NCBI RefSeq assembly: GCF_014805625.2
Contig: NW_023998415.1
Coordinates: 38,273,131 to 38,337,130 of the forward strand
Origin: Glossina fuscipes
Lineage: Eukaryota; Arthropoda; Insecta; Diptera; Glossinidae
Direction of reading: 5' to 3'
Length of the DNA stretch: 64,000 nucleotides
Positions within the stretch are counted from its first letter, which is position 1. Each line of letters begins with the position of its first letter. Positions 58,680 to 64,000 of the stretch are shown one piece after another. The notes under the pieces were generated by a model. The model made no database searches, was not told the origin of the DNA, and saw only the letters and a program-made list of their open reading frames with translations. The translations under genes and the position numbers were made by a program.

Positions 58680-60580
58680 CACACAGACTCAAACCAATCT
58701 TTAAACGTTCTCCAATATATATATATATATATATGTACATATGCTTGTGTATATGTTCAGACAAAATCAATTTGAACACTAATACAATTTATGTCTATAT
58801 ATAGACTGATCATATCTTTGTTATATTTTCACTCACATATTTTTTTTACTTAAGTTTACCCTTTTGCGATTTTACGTTTTTGTCTGAATTGTTGTGTGAT
58901 TAAGTTCGTGCCACTAAACGATTTTTAAAATAGCATATATTTTATATACAATTTCTTAGAAAATCTATTTACAAATAATTTACTGACACTTATATTTATG
59001 GTCTTCTCTGTTCAAATCTATTTCCAATAATTTTGCCTCCCGCAAATATGTTGCTTATATAACTTATTATAAACACACTGACCAGCACTTAAACTCGTCG
59101 CGAAGTTTTTGAATTAATGTCCGTTTGCATGAAATGATCTGCGAATTTTTGATAATCTCTTCGGCAATTACCAGCTGCATGAGGCAGGTAAAATGTTATA
59201 AATGGATCTTTGGTTTTAGCGTTTTTGAAATTGGTTAGTTTTCACGCAAACCCAACTCATCATATGTGGAATTTTCATAGCAATAGGTTCTACAAATATT
59301 GCATATATATACTACAATAAGCTTTTATTTAAGTTGCTTTCTAATCGGCCAAACCCATTTCCATATATCCAGTCGAGCGAAAATTTTGCATACAATTTTC
59401 GCTGCGATAACAATGCAGGATGACAACGCCCATCTTTCGATATATACTTAAAATGCCATCCCCTATGAAGCGACCGAATATCTTTTGCTTAACAATTCCC
59501 TTGATATGCATATGAAATAAAAGGGCTTGGACAATAAAATGAGCCATATAAAGCTAACTGAGAAGAATCCTAGCAACAATGAAGCACTCACACAAATCAA
59601 CACGACGAGATTTCTAGAAAAATAAATTATATAAAACGAATTGCTTTCAGTTAAATAAATATAAATGATGGCAAAGTGCATTTTTTCTTACTTCAATTCC
59701 ATGGAATTATATATAAAAGCTTGGAATATATCGAATTTTTTACGCATTGAAAAATTAAACACCCCAACCGTCTATGTAAAGTCACTTAAAAGGGACTGGG
59801 ATAACATTTATTTTCCAACTTTTATTTAAATATATTCACTACAAATATGATATTGTTAGCCAACTTGGCAAACAAAGGAGATAACCATTTGTGATTATAC
59901 CGAGAAATATAGCACTAACAACAATTCTGACAATAATACTACTAACACTAACAATAATAATAATCTTAAAGTCAAATATATCAAGTTCGAAAAATACAAT
60001 ATATATATAAAAAGGGAATAAAACACAAGCAAAAAACGTTTTGAAATCGGTGTCGTAACAAGCAGCATTAAAGGGTTTCATAGGAAAGATATCCTCAGGC
60101 ACGTCAAACAAATATAATAATAAATAAATATCATTGTACGCTTCACAAAGGATTCAAAAATTATCGTGAAGCGACAACCTAGTTGACACATTCTGCTAGG
60201 AATGTAAAGAGAAATTTCACTAAACCACTCCACGGAACATAAATTGCCCCCTGAGTAACTTAGCCATAAATAAAACGCCTAGGCACTCACGTCTTGTTTC
60301 TAGAGTGGGAAGATGGACTATCTTTAATATGTGTTTATATACAGGAACGATGCGATAAGAATGCCATCCTAAACCACGCGTCGAAATTTTAATGTGGCAC
60401 ATATAAGTGGATGCCCAAATAGCCGAGGCACACTTTAACTTCGGCCTACAGCTACAGCCCTGTATAATCGTTTACTTATATAAGGATCACAAAATACGTT
60501 ACATCATCTCTTCATGAATCCCAAAAAGTGATTTAGATTTGCTCACAATTACTGTTATATGTCGATTAAATTGCAAATTG
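58680..60580. other. AT-rich sequence, no gene recognised
   Basis: A (TA)n run lies at about 58714-58734. The frames at 59341-59547, 59463-59681 and 59839-60111 are hydrophobic but show no family resemblance or splice context that I can support. Confidence 0.5.
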
Positions 60581-60587
60581 GACCCAA

Positions 60588-60905
60588 AGATAATCCGTAA
60601 ATCTCTCCAAGTATTCTTGATCAGTACAAAATTCTAAATTGACTTAGTCTGTGTGTCTGTGTGATGTGTGTGCTGTTGGCACCCTCCTGGTTGCAAAAAT
60701 TAAGACATCGACTTGAAATTTAGTAGAAACATTGGAAGTTTCTGCACACAGGTTGATATTAAAAATGCGCCAAATCGATCGCAGCGGAATCGTACAGGGG
60801 AACGCAAACTGAACGCAACTCGTCCTTTTTTAAGAAAAATTTTTAGATATTTGCTCGTTACTCGAAAATTATAAAGAGTTAGAAGACTGAAATTTTCCAC
60901 AATTG
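60588..60905 (+). repeat. TATACC-family repeat copy d, central part
   Basis: The segment holds TATTCTTGATCAGTACAAAATTC near 60610 (family: TCTTGATCAACATCAAATTC), a TCTGTGTGTCTGTGTG variant of the CATGTCCGTC block, GTTGGCACCCTCCTGGTTGCAAAAATTAAGACATCGACTTG near 60676-60715, GAAACATTGGAAGTTTCTGCACAC near 60728 and GGAACGCAAACTGAACGCAACTCG near 60800. The same order of blocks is seen at 44080-44270. The TATACC start and the 3' palindrome are not recognisable, so the copy is truncated at both ends. Confidence 0.65.
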
Positions 60906-60909
60906 TGCT

Positions 60910-63900
60910 CTACGAAGCACACTACTCCTTACGTGCAAAAATGGTATACATCTGCCATGTCCACAGAAACTTACAAGTGATTAAATTCTGGAAAGTAAAA
61001 CAAGACCGAATACTTAAAACTATTTTGTACACACACGCCTTAAATGAAGATGTATTATCTGCCTAAAAATGGGTTAATTTTTAAATGAATCTCGTAGACG
61101 CCGCGATTAAGTTTTTCTAATAATAATACTAGCGATATGAATATCAATGAAATGAGCCCCCGTCTAAATACCTTCCGTTTTCTTTCCTCTTCTTCTTCTT
61201 GATCCGACAAACTAGTAAGGCGATTATTTTCTATCCATGGGGTTGACAAAATTCCCATTGAATACAAAACACATCGCTCGTCATGCAGTTATACAATTAA
61301 TTATAAACCAAACATTTATCTGATGATCTACCATGTAACGTAACAATGGAATTGAACTGACGCTCTGCAAGAACCGAATATTTTTATACCGAAGTTTATT
61401 AGCGGAATTTTACAATTTATATGGATAGCCTCACATATATCGTGTATTCTCCATTTACCAGTGCATGTTTAATAATTTGCTCATATGCACACAGACCAAT
61501 ATTTCGAAATCAAGAGAAATTACGAAAAACTGCATAAGCTAAGAAAACCTTCAACTTTTATGAGTGATATTCGAAAAGTTATGTGTCTTAAGTATTATGA
61601 AAAAGAAAAACGATTCTGTCGTCATCGTGTCAAGGAACGTAAAAAAAAAAAAAAGAAAAAAAATGATCATCAAACAAACGAAATAAATGGGAAGATACAC
61701 AATTTCATATGAAAGTTTAATTGATGTAATAAAAAAAATCATGAAATATCGAAAATATATGATTGTATTAAGTTATTTATATAGTTTATATATCAAGCCA
61801 TGCTCATCGATGACTTCGACGATGACTCCAACAATACAAAAGACAAATTTAAACACCGTTCGTATCAACCGAACCGTAAAAAAGATTTCAACTACTGAAG
61901 ATATTATCTCCTAGTAGTGGAAATATAAAGTGCAAAAATTAATTTACAATATAACTTTAAAGAAAATATAAAATTAAAGCTTAACTATTAATATTATAAC
62001 CTTGCAATATAATCTTAAATAAAAACTAATAAGAATATTATAGACCGGCAAGGCCGAGCATTAAATACCTTTCGCCACATTGTTTAACACAATTCTTATT
62101 TTTATATGAAATTACTATTGTGGGTCAATTTTTATCAGCACATATTAAATGTTATCGATTCTATCTTATTTTAGTTATACAAAGTATCAATTTTCGTGAA
62201 AAACCCTATTAGGATAGGATCCAACAATTAAACTTAAATGGTCCAAATTTGGTATAATTAATTTTTTCACGTTAAACTACTATTATTACTTTTTGTCGTA
62301 TGAATTTCAATTTTCGTTACAGGAGGGGGAGTTCAAAAATTACCCCAACTGGTCCAAAGTTTTCATATCAATTTAGAATATTCAAATCTTACTGCTTTGT
62401 AACTTTTGCTGAAAAAATGTTGAGAAGTGCAACTTTTTTCCATATAACGACTTTTCAGAATAGAGCGTTATATGGGAAGTGGGCGAAAAAGTGGACCTAT
62501 CCAAATCATTTTTAACAGCGTTCGTCCTTGGATCAAAAAATGTCACTATACCGCAGCTCATCGAAATATCTCAAACATTGCGATCTGTAGATTGAACATA
62601 AATTTAGATGGACTTACGCTTAGATCAATTCATCGATCAGTATAATGAAAGCTGCGTCTATCTTAAGCCCTTCAGCGTGTTATATACGAGTGCATTAACT
62701 TTATATATGTCCTCTACTACAAGAGTCGTGTAGGGTATAATGAACTGTTTGTTATTATAATTCTTTCCCATTTCATATAATTCTTATAATATTATCATAT
62801 TTTTTGTTCTGCTTGAAGAAGGAAAACAATTTTTATAAATTAAGTTACAGGCCCATGAGCCAATAGTTGAATACATGAATTTTTTGAATTTCATTTCTAT
62901 TTAAGTCAATTAATTGATTAAATATGTTATTAAAAAAAATTTTTTTTTGAGATTCAGTGAGAGTTTTTTGCCAGGTTTTCAAGAACTTGCACAAACGATA
63001 ACAACGATAACTTTTTCGGACTTGGGTTTATTTGACGAGTGAAAGGTGAGCATTAAAATCTTAAAAGTTACAAATCTTGAAATTAATTATAATAATTTTA
63101 GGAAATCAAGAATGTAAATAAACATAAGTAAATATTAAAATGAAAATACAATAAAAAGGAATTATAACATAAAGTCAAGCGACTTGACAAAAATTTAACA
63201 AAATTATTCAGAGTATGTTGGTGGTTAGCACGAAAAAGTTCAAGAAATTGCCTCGAAATAGTAGTAAAGTTTTAGTAAAGTATGTTAGAAATTTCGCTTC
63301 AATTAACTATATTGCAAAGTTTGTAACACTGAAACCGAATTTCATAATCCATATATTCGTCCGCCCATCCGTCACTCAGTTAATGCAACCATCTATCATC
63401 TTTAATTTAAATTTTTCGTTCTTCTTTTCTATATATAATTTGTAGTTGCATAGCTATCTGTACTATGTTGTTATCGCTATTGTGCAAAATTCTTTTTTTT
63501 TCCACATATATGTGAATATATAAATATAATGCAGTGAGTGTATACAAACCTATATAATTTTCCTTAATTTTAAGCTGCCATGCAAAACATATTTAATGCC
63601 CATGTATATGTATCTCTATGTATGTGTGTAAATATGTACGCTTACGGAGTTCTATATATTCGTATATGTATATATATTTAGGTTTGTACTTCATGTTAAG
63701 CATTTTCAAGCATTAAAAAAAAAAAACAAAAAAACAAAAAAAAAAAAAAGGGAAAATAAATAAATAACAACTTCAAGAGGGGCCTGATTACGTTCGCTTA
63801 CACTCCGTGATATTTTCTAGTTCACTTGTACATAAACACACCACAGACACTTTAGTAACTTTAATCCTTTTTTTACTGATGCCTGCAAAAAAGCAAAAAA

Positions 63901-64000
63901 GGAAAAATGTTAAAAAAAAAAAATAGAAAGAGAAAGAGAAAGAGAAAGAAAGGGAAACAACACTTTACTGCTGTTGAACTTAATGTTAATGTGTATATGA
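60910..64000. other. AT-rich sequence, no gene recognised
   Basis: The stretch around 62300-62740 has motifs (ATATGGGAAGTGGGCG, TGTAGGGTATAATGA) that recall the distal part of TATACC-type repeats, too weak for a call. A-rich low complexity fills about 63714-63760, and GAGAAA repeats lie at about 63917-63950. No gene was recognised. Confidence 0.45.

Overview
The window is A+T-rich eukaryotic DNA with almost no long open frames. It has many homopolymer runs and microsatellites, and fragments of several transposon families typical of flies: mariner and Tc1-like transposases, Jockey/CR1-type non-LTR reverse transcriptases, a Ty3/gypsy pol relic, a solo LTR and a tRNA-derived SINE. A higher fly (Diptera, Brachycera; a tephritid-like genome would fit) is the most likely source. 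That is inference from element families and composition; no host gene was recognised to confirm it. The window reads as intergenic or deep intronic sequence.

Layout. 1-8.2 kb: one copy of an LTR-like dispersed repeat (4.6 kb), a decayed coding-like stretch ending in a possible FLYWCH domain (5.6-6.4 kb), a broken Ty3/gypsy RNase H-integrase relic on the minus strand (7.0-7.67 kb) and the 3' end of a dispersed repeat (8.15 kb). 8.2-20 kb: a Tc1-like transposase relic (10.5-11.4 kb, minus), a possible small LTR (13.55 kb), a non-LTR reverse transcriptase relic (17.1-18.2 kb, minus), a 21-bp-arm hairpin (18.3 kb) and a fragment of an LTR family (18.8 kb). 20-31.5 kb: the second LTR-like repeat (20.5 kb), a 613-bp solo LTR with an internal 79-bp tandem duplication (24.2-24.8 kb), a second non-LTR relic (25.3-26.0 kb), a possible AT-rich element with short inverted ends (29.08-30.06 kb) and a mariner relic (30.8-31.5 kb).

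32.8-38.1 kb: exon-like open frames with splice signals on the minus strand, the best of which joins in phase into a 112-codon frame with a hydrophobic N-terminus (35.28-34.76 kb). Then come a tRNA-derived SINE with target-site duplication (36.2-36.4 kb) and a minus-strand copy of the TATACC repeat family (37.7-38.1 kb).

39.1-48.2 kb is the most structured part. Two very similar arms of about 1.04 kb lie in inverted orientation (39.38-40.42 and 46.62-47.66 kb) around a 6.2 kb spacer. The spacer holds a mariner fragment, three copies of the TATACC repeat, and a GC-rich, ORF-free 1.07 kb insertion carrying a minisatellite, which splits one TATACC copy. A third partial copy of the arm family lies just outside the right arm, followed by an exon-like block at 48.15 kb. 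48.7-64 kb is mostly unique AT-rich sequence with a mariner N-terminal fragment (54.27 kb), two more TATACC copies (50.7 and 60.6 kb) and many simple repeats.

Nothing looks like an intact functional operon, RNA gene cluster, CRISPR array or complete transposon. The informative content is the nested insertion history and a few unassigned structures.
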